From Crocosphaera sp. (GTDB taxonomy: Bacteria > Cyanobacteriota > Cyanobacteriia > Cyanobacteriales > Microcystaceae): a DNA stretch of 38,641 nt. The position numbers were made by a program, and so were the translations under genes. This document shows positions 25,778 to 33,933 of this stretch, one piece after another. The stretch spans positions 1 through 38,641 of the forward strand of contig JASJDN010000037.1 in NCBI GenBank assembly GCA_030065205.1, in the 5' to 3' direction. Below the pieces are notes generated by a model. The model was not told the DNA's origin and searched no databases. It worked only from the letters and a program-made list of their open reading frames with translations. Position 1 is the stretch's first letter; each line of letters starts with the position of its first letter.

Positions 25778-26503
25778 TCAATCAAGTTCCCAATAGTGAT
25801 AAATTTGTTGATTATTTTGAACAGCTATTGCGCCTAAATAGTTATCATGAGGCGTTAAATAAAATAGCTTATAATTTATATGATCAGACTCAGATAACTT
25901 GATAAATCTTATCGGTTCGTCTATTGATATTTCTACTTTATCTAATCCTCCACTGATTCCTTGTCCAATCGCTTTTAAATAAGCTTCTTTTGCTGTCCAT
26001 AGTCGAAAAAAACCTTTATCTTTTTCTTCGGGTGACAACTCCCTAATGTATTCAAATTCTTTCTCAGAAAAGAAACGTTTAGCTAAATTATCTGCTTCTA
26101 GCATGGGACGGATATATTCGACATCCACCCCAATCAAATAACGACAAGTTATGCCATAAATGGCAATATTTTCTGAATGAGATACGTTAAACTGTAGGTT
26201 AATGTTATTGATTTGTTCTAAGAGTTGAGGTTTACCATAATCATTGTATTCAAACTCTATTTCTTGGGGAGAAATGGATAAATAAAGACTTAAAATATGT
26301 TTTAAGCTACTTCTAGCTATTGTGAATCTTTTTTGATGCTTTTCAAAGCGAAATCTTTGGGCTTTATTTCTTTCTGCTTCGTTTAACATTTGAAAACCAT
26401 TCTGAACATTGATAGATGGTTGTTCTAGATTTTTTTTCCAGATATGAACTTCTTGGGGGTTAATGGTTAAGTTTTGAAGAGGATTTTTCCAATTGATATT
26501 CAT
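25778..26503 (-). CDS. Sfp-type 4'-phosphopantetheinyl transferase
   Basis: This enzyme loads the phosphopantetheine arm from CoA onto carrier proteins of fatty acid, polyketide or peptide synthesis. The 241 residues match the Sfp (long) type. Key motifs are all present: FNVSHS (105-110), IGVDVEYIRP with the Mg-binding Asp127 and Glu129, and WTAKEAYLKAIG (169-180). Many cyanobacteria have a single such enzyme for all carriers, so it need not belong to a local pathway. It starts 14 bp after the histidine kinase stop and is followed by rmlD, so it is in the middle of a minus-strand operon. Assignment is firm; its partners lie elsewhere. Confidence 0.93.
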   Translation of the reverse strand: MNINWKNPLQNLTINPQEVHIWKKNLEQPSINVQNGFQMLNEAERNKAQRFRFEKHQKRFTIARSSLKHILSLYLSISPQEIEFEYNDYGKPQLLEQINNINLQFNVSHSENIAIYGITCRYLIGVDVEYIRPMLEADNLAKRFFSEKEFEYIRELSPEEKDKGFFRLWTAKEAYLKAIGQGISGGLDKVEISIDEPIRFIKLSESDHINYKLFYLTPHDNYLGAIAVQNNQQIYHYWELD

Positions 26504-26517
26504 GATTTTTATTAATT

Positions 26518-27630
26518 TTAAGCAATGGAGAGAGAAAAACGAAAGGTACTTCCTTTGTCTACTTCACTTTCTACTTCAATTTTCCCCCTTTGTAATTCTA
26601 CCAGACGGCGGGTAATAGCGAGGCCAATACCAGTCCCTCCAGAATACCGAGAACGGGACTTATCTGCACGCCAAAACCGTTCAAATACGTAGGGTAAATC
26701 TTCTGATTTAATACCAATTCCTGTATCAATAATTTCGATCCAAACTTCTTTATTTTCTTGCCATGCTTTGATGGTAATGCTTCCTTTTTCTGTGTACCTT
26801 ATGGCATTACCCATTAAATTAACTAAAATTTGTTCGGTGCGATCGCTATCTGCCAAAACAGGGGATAATTTAGCAGGACAATCTAATTGAATAACCGGTC
26901 CATCATCCATAATTTGATCTGAGAATCTTTCTACTAAAGAAGTTAGTAAAGGTAGGATATTAATAGGATGCAAAGTAATAGATAAATAACCAGCTTCTGC
27001 TTTAGAAAGTTCTTGCAGATCATGAATTAATCTTTCTAATCTTCTTGTTTCTTTTACTAAGTTTAAATAAAGCTCAGGTGATCCTTCAATGGAACCATTG
27101 GCTAACTCGTCTAAATACCCTCTCATAATAGTTAAAGGGGTTCTTAATTCATGGCTCATATCACTAATTAATTCTCGTCTTCTTTTCTCTACATCTTGTA
27201 AACTATTAGCCATTAAATTGAAGCTTTTTCCTAATTGATCCCACTCAGGAATATCACTCTCTGGCATTCTTTCTTCTAGATGTCCTTGGGCTAATTTTTG
27301 GGTAATATCTTTCATTTGATTAAGAGGTTTCATGGTACGACGAGACACCACATAACTCACCCCTCCAGCAGCACTCACCCCGAAAATAACCGACCAAAAT
27401 GCACTATTATTCCAAGCGGTTTCAAACCCTTTTACTAAATAGGTTCTCGCTGAACGAACGGTAAAAAAGCCTTGTTGTTCTAACTTTTCTAAGCGAATAA
27501 CAAACATTTTAGGTGAGGAGAATTTGGCAATACAAATAAAACTCCCTAATCCCACAAACATCACTAATAAATGGGATAAAAATAAACGAGTTCCTAGACT
27601 TAATTTTGACATATTTTTTGATACCTTCAT
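26518..27630 (-). CDS. sensor histidine kinase (HAMP, HisKA, HATPase)
   Basis: This 370-residue membrane sensor kinase has a first helix at about 13-35 and a second at about 78-96. Together they enclose only about 40 residues, so a large external sensor domain is absent. The HAMP linker is at about 97-148, and the HisKA domain carries the phosphorylated His160 in DMSHELRTPLTIMRG. The ATPase has an N-box (NLMGNAIRYTEKG), a G1 box (DTGIGI), the F-box region and a G2 box (GGTGIGLAITRRL). No response regulator lies beside it. Its ATG overlaps the stop of the upstream channel gene by four bases, so the two are translationally coupled. It may sense a membrane or ion state through its helices or the channels. 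Confidence 0.92.
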   Translation of the reverse strand: MKVSKNMSKLSLGTRLFLSHLLVMFVGLGSFICIAKFSSPKMFVIRLEKLEQQGFFTVRSARTYLVKGFETAWNNSAFWSVIFGVSAAGGVSYVVSRRTMKPLNQMKDITQKLAQGHLEERMPESDIPEWDQLGKSFNLMANSLQDVEKRRRELISDMSHELRTPLTIMRGYLDELANGSIEGSPELYLNLVKETRRLERLIHDLQELSKAEAGYLSITLHPINILPLLTSLVERFSDQIMDDGPVIQLDCPAKLSPVLADSDRTEQILVNLMGNAIRYTEKGSITIKAWQENKEVWIEIIDTGIGIKSEDLPYVFERFWRADKSRSRYSGGTGIGLAITRRLVELQRGKIEVESEVDKGSTFRFSLSIA

Positions 27631-28295
27631 TTTGATTCAATGTTATAAAGACTGACTAATTTAGCAATAACAACAGCCGGATAAATTTGTCCGACTAATG
27701 CTTCTGCATTAGTTAAAATCATGGCAAAAGCATTATTAGGGGTAATATCACCATAACCTAATGTTGTTAAGGTGGTAAAACTAAAATAAAATAGAGAAGA
27801 ATGAGCGACTCCTTCAGGAATAGATAAAGCATTGGGGTCAAAAAACATAATAATTTGATAGAAGAAAAACCATAAAATACCTAACAGTAAATAAAGACAA
27901 ATTCCCCCACGAATGACATCTAAATTTACTTTTTCTTCCTGATAAATTCTGGAGCCAATGGCAATAATAACCAGAAGAATAAAGATACTGTAGAAACTAT
28001 GAGAAATCAAAGAACTTAATTTAGTTAAATCAACAGAATTAGGAAAAATAATGATATCAGCAATAAATCCTAAAGCAGCGAGAAATCGAAACAACAAAAT
28101 TATTCTTTTTGGGACAGCTAAAGTGTTTAAACCCAGTAATAAAGTAATGAGAAAAACAAAGCTTACCAATAAATTAAGATTACGGTTAAAAGAAGCAAAA
28201 GGAACCAAGAAAAAGACGATTATTAAATCAATAAATAGTCTACTGTAGCCAGTGGTAACAGAATAGAGTTTTGGAGATGTTTTCATTATAGTCAT
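27627..28295 (-). CDS. potassium-channel-like membrane protein, copy 2
   Basis: This 222-residue ion channel is of the two-helix pore type with extra N-terminal helices. About four hydrophobic stretches precede the pore. The selectivity filter is TTLTTLGYGDIT (residues 174-185), the potassium signature T-x-G-Y-G-D. The final helix is VGQIYPAVVIAKLVSLY. There is no cytoplasmic RCK or cyclic-nucleotide domain, so any gating must come from the membrane or a partner. It is a close paralogue of the gene 41 bp upstream and overlaps the kinase gene by ATGA. A start at the fourth residue (28286) is also possible. Confidence 0.87.
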   Translation of the reverse strand: MTIMKTSPKLYSVTTGYSRLFIDLIIVFFLVPFASFNRNLNLLVSFVFLITLLLGLNTLAVPKRIILLFRFLAALGFIADIIIFPNSVDLTKLSSLISHSFYSIFILLVIIAIGSRIYQEEKVNLDVIRGGICLYLLLGILWFFFYQIIMFFDPNALSIPEGVAHSSLFYFSFTTLTTLGYGDITPNNAFAMILTNAEALVGQIYPAVVIAKLVSLYNIESK

Positions 28296-28335
28296 GGATT
28301 TATTTTAGATGATTTTATAGATTAAATAATAAACA

Positions 28336-28989
28336 TTATTTATGTTCATAAAGACTAACTAATTTAGCAATAACAACAGCCGGATAAATTTGTCCCACTA
28401 AAGCTTCTGCATTAGTAAAAGTCATGGCAAAAGCATTTTTAGGAAGAATATCACCATAACCCAATGTGGTTAAAGTTGTAAAACTAAAATAGAATAGAGA
28501 ATCTTTATTTATATTGTCAGGAAAAGAGAAAGCATTGACATCAAAAAAAATAAGAATTTTATAGAAGAAATACCAGAGAAGACCCAACAGTAAATAAATA
28601 CAAACCCCACCACGAACAACATTTAAGTTAACTTTTTGTTCATGAGAAATTCTCGAACCAATGGCAATAATAGCCAAAAGATAAAAAATACTATAAAAAG
28701 AATAAGACATCAAAGAACTCAGAGCAGTTAAATGTTCAGAATCGGGAAAAATTATAATATCAGAGATAAACCCTAAAGCGGCAAAAAATCGAAATAAAAA
28801 AAGAATTCTTTTTGGGAAATCTAGAGTATTTAAACCCAGAAGTAAAGTGACAAGAAAACAAAAACTGACTAATAAACCAAGAGAACGATGAAGAGAGCCA
28901 AAAGGAGCTAAGAAAAAGAGTAAAATTAGGTCAATAAACAAATATTTATAGCCATTCGTTGCAGAATAAAGTCGAGAAGTGGTGTTCAT
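28336..28989 (-). CDS. potassium-channel-like membrane protein, copy 1
   Basis: This is a tandem paralogue of the next gene on the minus strand, alike along its length. The helices, the pore TTLTTLGYGDIL and the end VGQIYPAVVIAKLVSLYEHK are shared. The frame is open to a TTG at 29001, but the ATG at 28989 is the better start, giving 217 residues. It has the same layout without a cytoplasmic regulatory domain. The two could form a heteromeric channel. It is the first gene of the tight minus-strand run channel, channel, kinase, PPTase, rmlD. Confidence 0.86.
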   Translation of the reverse strand: MNTTSRLYSATNGYKYLFIDLILLFFLAPFGSLHRSLGLLVSFCFLVTLLLGLNTLDFPKRILFLFRFFAALGFISDIIIFPDSEHLTALSSLMSYSFYSIFYLLAIIAIGSRISHEQKVNLNVVRGGVCIYLLLGLLWYFFYKILIFFDVNAFSFPDNINKDSLFYFSFTTLTTLGYGDILPKNAFAMTFTNAEALVGQIYPAVVIAKLVSLYEHK

Positions 28990-29178
28990 GATTATGAGCA
29001 ATTAAATAGAGGTAAGCATCAGATAAATAATAGCCTTGAACCATAATTAAAGAAATCTTTTGAAACAAATTATTGAATTGGGCTATTTTTAGACAAAATA
29101 TTTGTTAGACTAATCGGGATTACATCTCAAATCATAACAAACTTATATTGTCCGCCCTTTCCCTAGTGATCGACGATC

Positions 29179-32100
29179 ATGTTACTGTCCCTATCAAACG
29201 CTTTTATTAAAAGACCTGTATTAAGTACCGTCTGTACCATCGTTATTATTCTTCTGGGAACCATATCTATGGCTGTTTTGCCCTTGGATAAGTTACCAGA
29301 GATTGCGCCAAAAAAAGTCGCTGTGACGGCTAACTATATCGGTGCCGATGCTAAAACCACAGAAGACAACGTTACCACCGTATTAGAACGAGAAATCAAC
29401 GGAACTGAACAGGTACGCTGGATCGACTCCTTTACCGATAATACGGGGAATGTCACTGTTAACGTCACTTTCCCGACGGAAATGGACCGAAACACCGCCC
29501 AGGTTTTGGTGCAAAATAAAGTCTCCCAAGCATCGGCCGACTTACCCTCGGTGGTAAACCAAGCCGGGGTCAAAACTGATAAACAGTCCCCCAGTATTAC
29601 CTTACTGTACGCCTTTTACTCAGAAAAAGGACCCGACGGGGAATATCTCTACGATAAGACCTTTATGTATAACTATGTCGATCGCTACATCTGGAACGAG
29701 ATGAAAGGGTTGCCAGGGGTGGGTTCGGTGACCCTATATGGAGGGGCAAAATATGCCATGAGAATATGGCTGGAACCCGATAAACTGGCTGCTAGAGGAC
29801 TGACAGCGGTAGATGTGGTCAATGTGATCAACGAACAAAACTTTGATACTGGTGTGGGGAGAATAGGACAACAACCCGCCCCCCCTGAACAACAGTTTGA
29901 AATACCTTTGCGGGCCCAGGGACGGTTTAGAGACGCTGCTGAAGCCGAAGAGATGGTGGTCAAAGTAGGAAACGATGGCACTTTGATCCGTATCAAAGAC
30001 GTGGGACGGGCCGAGTTGGGGATGGAAAACTATGACACTTTAGTGGACGTAAACGGCAACCCTGGTGTCGCTTTTTTGATGTATCAGTTACCCGGTACTA
30101 ACGCCCTGGAAACTGCAGATGCAGCCAAAGCCAAAATGGCTGAGTTAGAACCGAATTTTCCCCCAGGGTTAAAAGTAGTGATCGGTTTGGATAACACTTT
30201 ATTCGTTAACGCTTCTATTCAAGACTTAGCAGTTACTCTCTTACAAGCGATCGCCTTGGTGGTATTGGTGATCTTCGTCTTCCTCCAAGACTGGCGAACC
30301 ACGGTTATTCCCGGTATTGCTATTCCTGTAGCCTTGGTAGGGGCGATGATCGGCTTAAATGCCTTTGGGTTTACCCTCAACCAGTTAAGTCTCTTTGCTT
30401 GTGTGTTAGCTACTGGGTTAGTGGTGGACGATGGGATCGTTATCGTAGAATCAGTTTCCAGTAAGTTATCTCAAGGAATGCGGCCCACCCAAGCAGCAAT
30501 GGACTCCATGGACGAACTATTTGGGGCGACTATTGCGACATCGGTGGTATTAATGGCGGTATTTATTCCCGTGTGTTTCTTCCCAGGAACCACAGGGATC
30601 GTTTATCGACAGTTTGCTTTAACGATTATTTTTGCGGTGATGTTCTCTACCTTCAACGCTTTAACCTTCTCCCCCACCATGTCGGCCATTTTGTTGGGAC
30701 CACCGGAAGAAAAACATGGACCACTGGCCGTATTTTTCAATGGCTTTAACCGGGTTTTCAACGTCATTCAAGAGGGATATCGTCGTTTTGTTAATTTCCT
30801 CACCCATATCAGAATTATTGTCATGGCCTTGTTTGTGGCCGGGTTCATAGCCACCGGTTGGATCTACACCACCATGCCATCTGGTTTTATTCCGGCAGAG
30901 GATCAAGGTTACTTTTTCGGTATTACAGAAGCACCTCCAGGAGTCTCTCTCAACTATACCAACGGCATCGATCTACAAACCACCAAAATTATTCAAGATA
31001 TGCCCAACGCTGATCAAGTGTTGGACCACGTGGTAAGTCTGACGGGGTTCTCTTTTGAAGGAAGAAACGCCAATAAGTCTATTACCTTTATCAAGCTTAA
31101 ACCCTGGGAAGAAAGGCCGGGTCCCCAAAAATCGGCCTTTGGTATTATTCAATATCTCAACCAAGCTTTTGCCAAGGAGGTGACTGGGGCCAGGGTGATC
31201 GCCACTAATGCTCCTGCTGTTGACGGTTTGAGTAACTTTGCTGGTTCAGAAATGTTTATTCAGGATCGTCAGTTGAAAGGAATGCCCGTGTTGATTGATA
31301 ATGTGAGACGGGTCATGGCCGCCGCCACGGAACGGGAAGAGATCGGGGTAATCTTTACCACCTTTACCTTTGATAGTCCTTTGACCACAATGGAAATAGA
31401 TCGGGCTAAGGCCAAGGCTCAAGATGTTCCCATTGACGACGTTTTAACAACCCTACAAACCTATATTGGCTCTAACTTTGTCAATCAATTTGTTTTTGAA
31501 GGCCGTCTTTATCGGGTTTATGCCCAAGCAGAAGCCGAAGATCGGGCCAACCCTCAAGATATTGGTCGTTTATATGTGCGATCGCGTCAAGGGGCAATGG
31601 TGCAACTGAGTAACATCGTCACAAAAACCGCTACAACCTATCCCCCCATTCTCACCCGTTACAAAACCTATCCTGCCGTTAAATTAATTATTTCACCGGC
31701 ACCGGGTTATAGTTCCGGTCAGGTTATTCAGCTTATGGAACAGGTGGCCAATGAGACGCTACAGCCTGGTTTTGGTTACGAATGGACTAATACAGCAGCA
31801 GAGGAAAAAAGTTCGGCAGGAGCAGCCCCCATCGTGTTTGGTTTAGCCTTTGTCATGGTATTCCTAGTGTTAGCAGCACAATACGAAAGCTATATCGATC
31901 CCCTGATCATCCTCTTAACGGTTCCATTAGCTATATTAGGGGCGTTGGGGATGATTTGGTTACGGGTAACGTTCGTACAAACCATGCCGTTTAACCCTGG
32001 TAATGGCATTTGGCCAGTATTAAACAATAATATGTATGCCCAGGTGGCATTAGTCATGTTAATTGGGTTAGCTGCGAAAAATGCTATCCTAATTGTAGAA

Positions 32101-32496
32101 TTCGCCAACCAGTCCCGTGATTTGGGCATGAATATTACCCAAGCTGCCATTAATGCAGCCGAACAACGGTTACGACCAATTTTAATGACGGCAGTTTCAT
32201 CCCTGGTTGGGTTTGCCCCCTTATTAAGTGCTTCTAGTGTCGGAGCAGTCAGTCGTTGGTCTTTGGGAACGGCTATTTTCGGCGGTTTGGCCTTGGCAAC
32301 GGTGTTAAGTTTGGTGTTGGTTCCTATTCTCTATATCGTTATTAAGAACTTTGAGAAATACATCCTGGGTGGTGGTGATGGAGGAAACCCCCCTGAACAC
32401 CCTGGAAATGGCAGTGGAAACGGCAATAAACCCTCTCCTACTGCCCCAGAAGAGGAAAAAACCCCCGTTTATCGGGTTTCGCCTGAAGGGGAGTAG
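29179..32496 (+). CDS. RND efflux transporter, HAE1 (AcrB-like) family
   Basis: This 1,105-residue inner-membrane pump is of the hydrophobe/amphiphile RND family. It exports drugs, bile-like or fatty compounds using the proton gradient. The family layout is seen: helix 1 (IKRPVLSTVCTIVIILLGTI), a large periplasmic loop with PN and PC regions, a helix block, a second loop and the C-terminal helices. The proton-relay pair is Asp417-Asp418 in CVLATGLVVDDGIVIVE, matching AcrB Asp407/408. The C-terminal tail is a Gly/Pro/Asn-rich stretch (GGGDGGNPPEHPGNGSGN and on) of about 40 residues, not usual for the family. The gene is visibly richer in G and C than its neighbours. No membrane fusion protein or TolC partner lies beside it. 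Confidence 0.95.
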   Translation: MLLSLSNAFIKRPVLSTVCTIVIILLGTISMAVLPLDKLPEIAPKKVAVTANYIGADAKTTEDNVTTVLEREINGTEQVRWIDSFTDNTGNVTVNVTFPTEMDRNTAQVLVQNKVSQASADLPSVVNQAGVKTDKQSPSITLLYAFYSEKGPDGEYLYDKTFMYNYVDRYIWNEMKGLPGVGSVTLYGGAKYAMRIWLEPDKLAARGLTAVDVVNVINEQNFDTGVGRIGQQPAPPEQQFEIPLRAQGRFRDAAEAEEMVVKVGNDGTLIRIKDVGRAELGMENYDTLVDVNGNPGVAFLMYQLPGTNALETADAAKAKMAELEPNFPPGLKVVIGLDNTLFVNASIQDLAVTLLQAIALVVLVIFVFLQDWRTTVIPGIAIPVALVGAMIGLNAFGFTLNQLSLFACVLATGLVVDDGIVIVESVSSKLSQGMRPTQAAMDSMDELFGATIATSVVLMAVFIPVCFFPGTTGIVYRQFALTIIFAVMFSTFNALTFSPTMSAILLGPPEEKHGPLAVFFNGFNRVFNVIQEGYRRFVNFLTHIRIIVMALFVAGFIATGWIYTTMPSGFIPAEDQGYFFGITEAPPGVSLNYTNGIDLQTTKIIQDMPNADQVLDHVVSLTGFSFEGRNANKSITFIKLKPWEERPGPQKSAFGIIQYLNQAFAKEVTGARVIATNAPAVDGLSNFAGSEMFIQDRQLKGMPVLIDNVRRVMAAATEREEIGVIFTTFTFDSPLTTMEIDRAKAKAQDVPIDDVLTTLQTYIGSNFVNQFVFEGRLYRVYAQAEAEDRANPQDIGRLYVRSRQGAMVQLSNIVTKTATTYPPILTRYKTYPAVKLIISPAPGYSSGQVIQLMEQVANETLQPGFGYEWTNTAAEEKSSAGAAPIVFGLAFVMVFLVLAAQYESYIDPLIILLTVPLAILGALGMIWLRVTFVQTMPFNPGNGIWPVLNNNMYAQVALVMLIGLAAKNAILIVEFANQSRDLGMNITQAAINAAEQRLRPILMTAVSSLVGFAPLLSASSVGAVSRWSLGTAIFGGLALATVLSLVLVPILYIVIKNFEKYILGGGDGGNPPEHPGNGSGNGNKPSPTAPEEEKTPVYRVSPEGE

Positions 32497-32548
32497 TACC
32501 GCTATGCGGAAGTCAAAAGTCAAAAGTCAAAAGGCAAAAGGCAAAAGG
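32497..32548 (+). repeat. heptamer repeat AGTCAAA/AGGCAAA
   Basis: Directly after the RND stop, CCGCTATGCGGA forms a small palindrome-like head. It is followed by heptamer units AGTCAAA (three) and then AGGCAAA, ending near 32548. The same head and units occur at 15006-15036. This is the typical short tandem heptamer repeat of cyanobacteria, noncoding here. Confidence 0.65.
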
Positions 32549-32613
32549 ATGATAGGTTACTGATTTTAGTTATACCTTTTACCTCAAAAATTATTTAAAA
32601 TGGAGTCACGCAA

Positions 32614-32700
32614 ATGTTTAAAAATTGGACATTTAACGATTGGATGAATCACATTCTTTTTGTAGGGACAATTATCTTATTAATTATTTCGTTTACCTAA
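32614..32700 (+). CDS. possible 28-residue single-helix membrane peptide
   Basis: The frame ATG 32614 to TAA 32700 encodes 28 residues starting MFKNWTFNDWMNHILFVG, with the hydrophobic run ILFVGTIILLIISF. That is one membrane helix with an aromatic N-terminus. GGAG at 32602-32605 stands eight bases before the ATG, a good ribosome binding site. The next gene on the same strand starts 17 bp downstream. It resembles the size and shape of small membrane subunits or regulators, and I do not recognise the family. It may be chance, because AT-rich DNA often encodes hydrophobic stretches. Confidence 0.45.
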   Translation: MFKNWTFNDWMNHILFVGTIILLIISFT

Positions 32701-32717
32701 ATAAAAAGGTGGTCATT

Positions 32718-32939
32718 ATGAATATTAGAAAAATTATTTTTGCTGGCATTATAACCGCTTTAATTGGGGCTATGTTTGGCTTAGCCCTTACTAAAATAGC
32801 ACAGAAAGAAAGCCGTAGAAAAATTCTACTTTTTGGAGGTGCAGGTATTGGCTTTGCTATTGGTGCATTTCAAGAATCCATACAACAACAAAAGAAACTG
32901 AGAGATGATGAATATGGTGATGTTAACTCTTGGAAATAA
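32718..32939 (+). CDS. small glycine-rich two-helix membrane protein
   Basis: The protein is 73 residues from the ATG at 32718, which has AGGTGG just upstream. The longer open frame to 32640 overlaps the preceding small reading frame, and its extra residues are unlike a protein start. There are two hydrophobic segments with glycine spacing: IIFAGIITALIGAMFGLALT, then a basic turn (KESRRK), then ILLFGGAGIGFAIGAFQES. The C-terminus is charged. This could be a glycine-zipper-like hairpin. It is not a family I can name. It is likely co-transcribed with the 28-residue peptide. Confidence 0.6.
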   Translation: MNIRKIIFAGIITALIGAMFGLALTKIAQKESRRKILLFGGAGIGFAIGAFQESIQQQKKLRDDEYGDVNSWK

Positions 32940-33018
32940 GTTACGAATTGAGAACTTAAAATTATTAACCGAGACAGGATAGCTAAAACTCTTACTTAAA
33001 AATGGGAGATAACACAAG

Positions 33019-33315
33019 TTAAGGTTTGAGATTGCCTCCTCGAAGAAACCAGCCAATAAAACCGCTAATACTAGCAGTAATAGTAATAATAACAAACTGC
33101 CTCCAGTTCTTAAGTTCCCCCACCTTTTCAGCTAAGTCAGGAATCTTATCAATAGCAGGTTTCCAGTCTTCTAAACGAGTTTCTACAATGGCTAATCTTT
33201 TATCAATAGCTGTTAATTGTTCTTTTAAATCAGCTTGACCTTTTTCTAAAGCTCTATGATTATTAATAATGAGGTCTTTTAATTCTTTTAGATCATTCTC
33301 TGTAACTGCTGACAT
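33019..33315 (-). CDS. coiled-coil protein with C-terminal membrane helix
   Basis: The protein has 98 residues. Residues 5-75 are a charged helical coiled coil (AVTENDLKELKDLI, then AIDKRLAIVETRLEDW), and residues 73-91 (VIITITASISGFIGWFLRGG) are a single C-terminal membrane helix. This tail-anchored layout resembles hemolysin XhlA-like or small DUF1640-type proteins, but I cannot name the family. It is probably anchored with the coiled coil in the cytoplasm. It is a single gene on the minus strand between two plus-strand small genes. Confidence 0.65.
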   Translation of the reverse strand: MSAVTENDLKELKDLIINNHRALEKGQADLKEQLTAIDKRLAIVETRLEDWKPAIDKIPDLAEKVGELKNWRQFVIITITASISGFIGWFLRGGNLKP

Positions 33316-33393
33316 GGTGTTACCCTTAAATTAATCATGATTTCTCGAATGTACCTATATAATATCCTATTATTAACTATCTCAGAGGGTACT

Positions 33394-33448
33394 GTGGGCA
33401 AATGAGAGTTGTGTTTAGACTACCTATCAAGCAGAAAACTTTGCCCAC
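33394..33448. repeat. GTGGGCAAA inverted-repeat element
   Basis: GTGGGCAAA (33394-33402) and TTTGCCCAC (33440-33448) are perfect 9-bp arms, followed by CCTAC. The centre differs from those at 4887 and 11646. It lies upstream of the minus-strand coiled-coil gene. Confidence 0.6.
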
Positions 33449-33483
33449 CCTACAAAACTAAAAAAACTGATAACTGAAAATCA

Positions 33484-33621
33484 ATGCTCTATTGTCTAAA
33501 CCCTAGTTGTTATAACCCAGAAAATCCTGATAATAATCAAACCTGTCAGGGATGTAAGGAAAACTTATGTCAAACCAGTAAAGAATACATTTGGGGAGAC
33601 AATCACAACAGAGTTAGCTAA
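33484..33621 (+). pseudogene. zinc-finger N-terminus of a lost protein kinase
   Basis: Forty-five codons from ATG 33484 to TAA 33621 start MLYCLNPSCYNPENPDNNQT, followed by CQGCKENL. This C-x4-C and C-x2-C layout (Cys4, Cys9, Cys21, Cys24) with NPDN between is the four-cysteine N-terminus I know from cyanobacterial Hanks-type Ser/Thr kinases (SpkB-like). The kinase domain that should follow is absent; the frame stops after another 20 residues. It is probably the remnant of a truncated gene, although a free small zinc-binding protein is possible. A terminator-like hairpin follows at 33679. Confidence 0.5.
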
Positions 33622-33678
33622 CTATCATGGGAACTCTGTCTATGCAGAGGAAAACAAGGGTTCATACAGGAGAAAAAC

Positions 33679-33697
33679 GACCCCTGTAGGGTCTTTT
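33679..33697 (+). terminator. short terminator-like hairpin
   Basis: GACCC (33679-33683), a 5-nt loop, then GGGTC (33689-33693), followed by TTTT. The flanks AGGAGAAAA and TTTTCCT extend the pairing imperfectly. It could be the original terminator of the truncated kinase gene. Confidence 0.5.
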
Positions 33698-33730
33698 CCT
33701 CTAAAACTCAAATTAATCCTATTCATTAGT

Positions 33731-33890
33731 GTCATTACGAGGAGGCAAAACCTGTACTATAGTTTAGTTTAAGACTTATTTTCGCCTCTGAAGCAATCTC
33801 TAACCGCAGCCAACAGAATAATAAAGATTGCTTCGGGGAATAATGACTAGAAATCAAGCTATAGTATTAGTCCAGTACCCTCGCAATGAC
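33731..33890. repeat. GCAATGAC-family repeat, longest copy
   Basis: It starts GTCATTACGAGG and ends CCTCGCAATGAC, so the ends are near-perfect inverted repeats. Inside, GGAGGC and GCCTC form one hairpin, and AGATTGCTTC matches in reverse GAAGCAATCT. The 160-bp unit looks like a nonautonomous mobile element. Partial copies are at 3236-3302 and 15057-15130. Confidence 0.65.
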
Positions 33891-33933
33891 AATCAAGAAA
33901 TAAGAATTTACCGTAAAAAAAGAGTAAAATAAA

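Noticed and set aside
25714..25785. Longer N-terminus for the RmlD-like protein
   Set aside because: The 24 extra codons overlap the preceding gene, and the Rossmann fold begins right after the ATG at 25713.
17470..26503. A polyketide or peptide synthetase cluster around the PPTase
   Set aside because: No carrier, ketosynthase, adenylation or condensation domain is present; the PPTase sits in a different operon from the KamA cluster.
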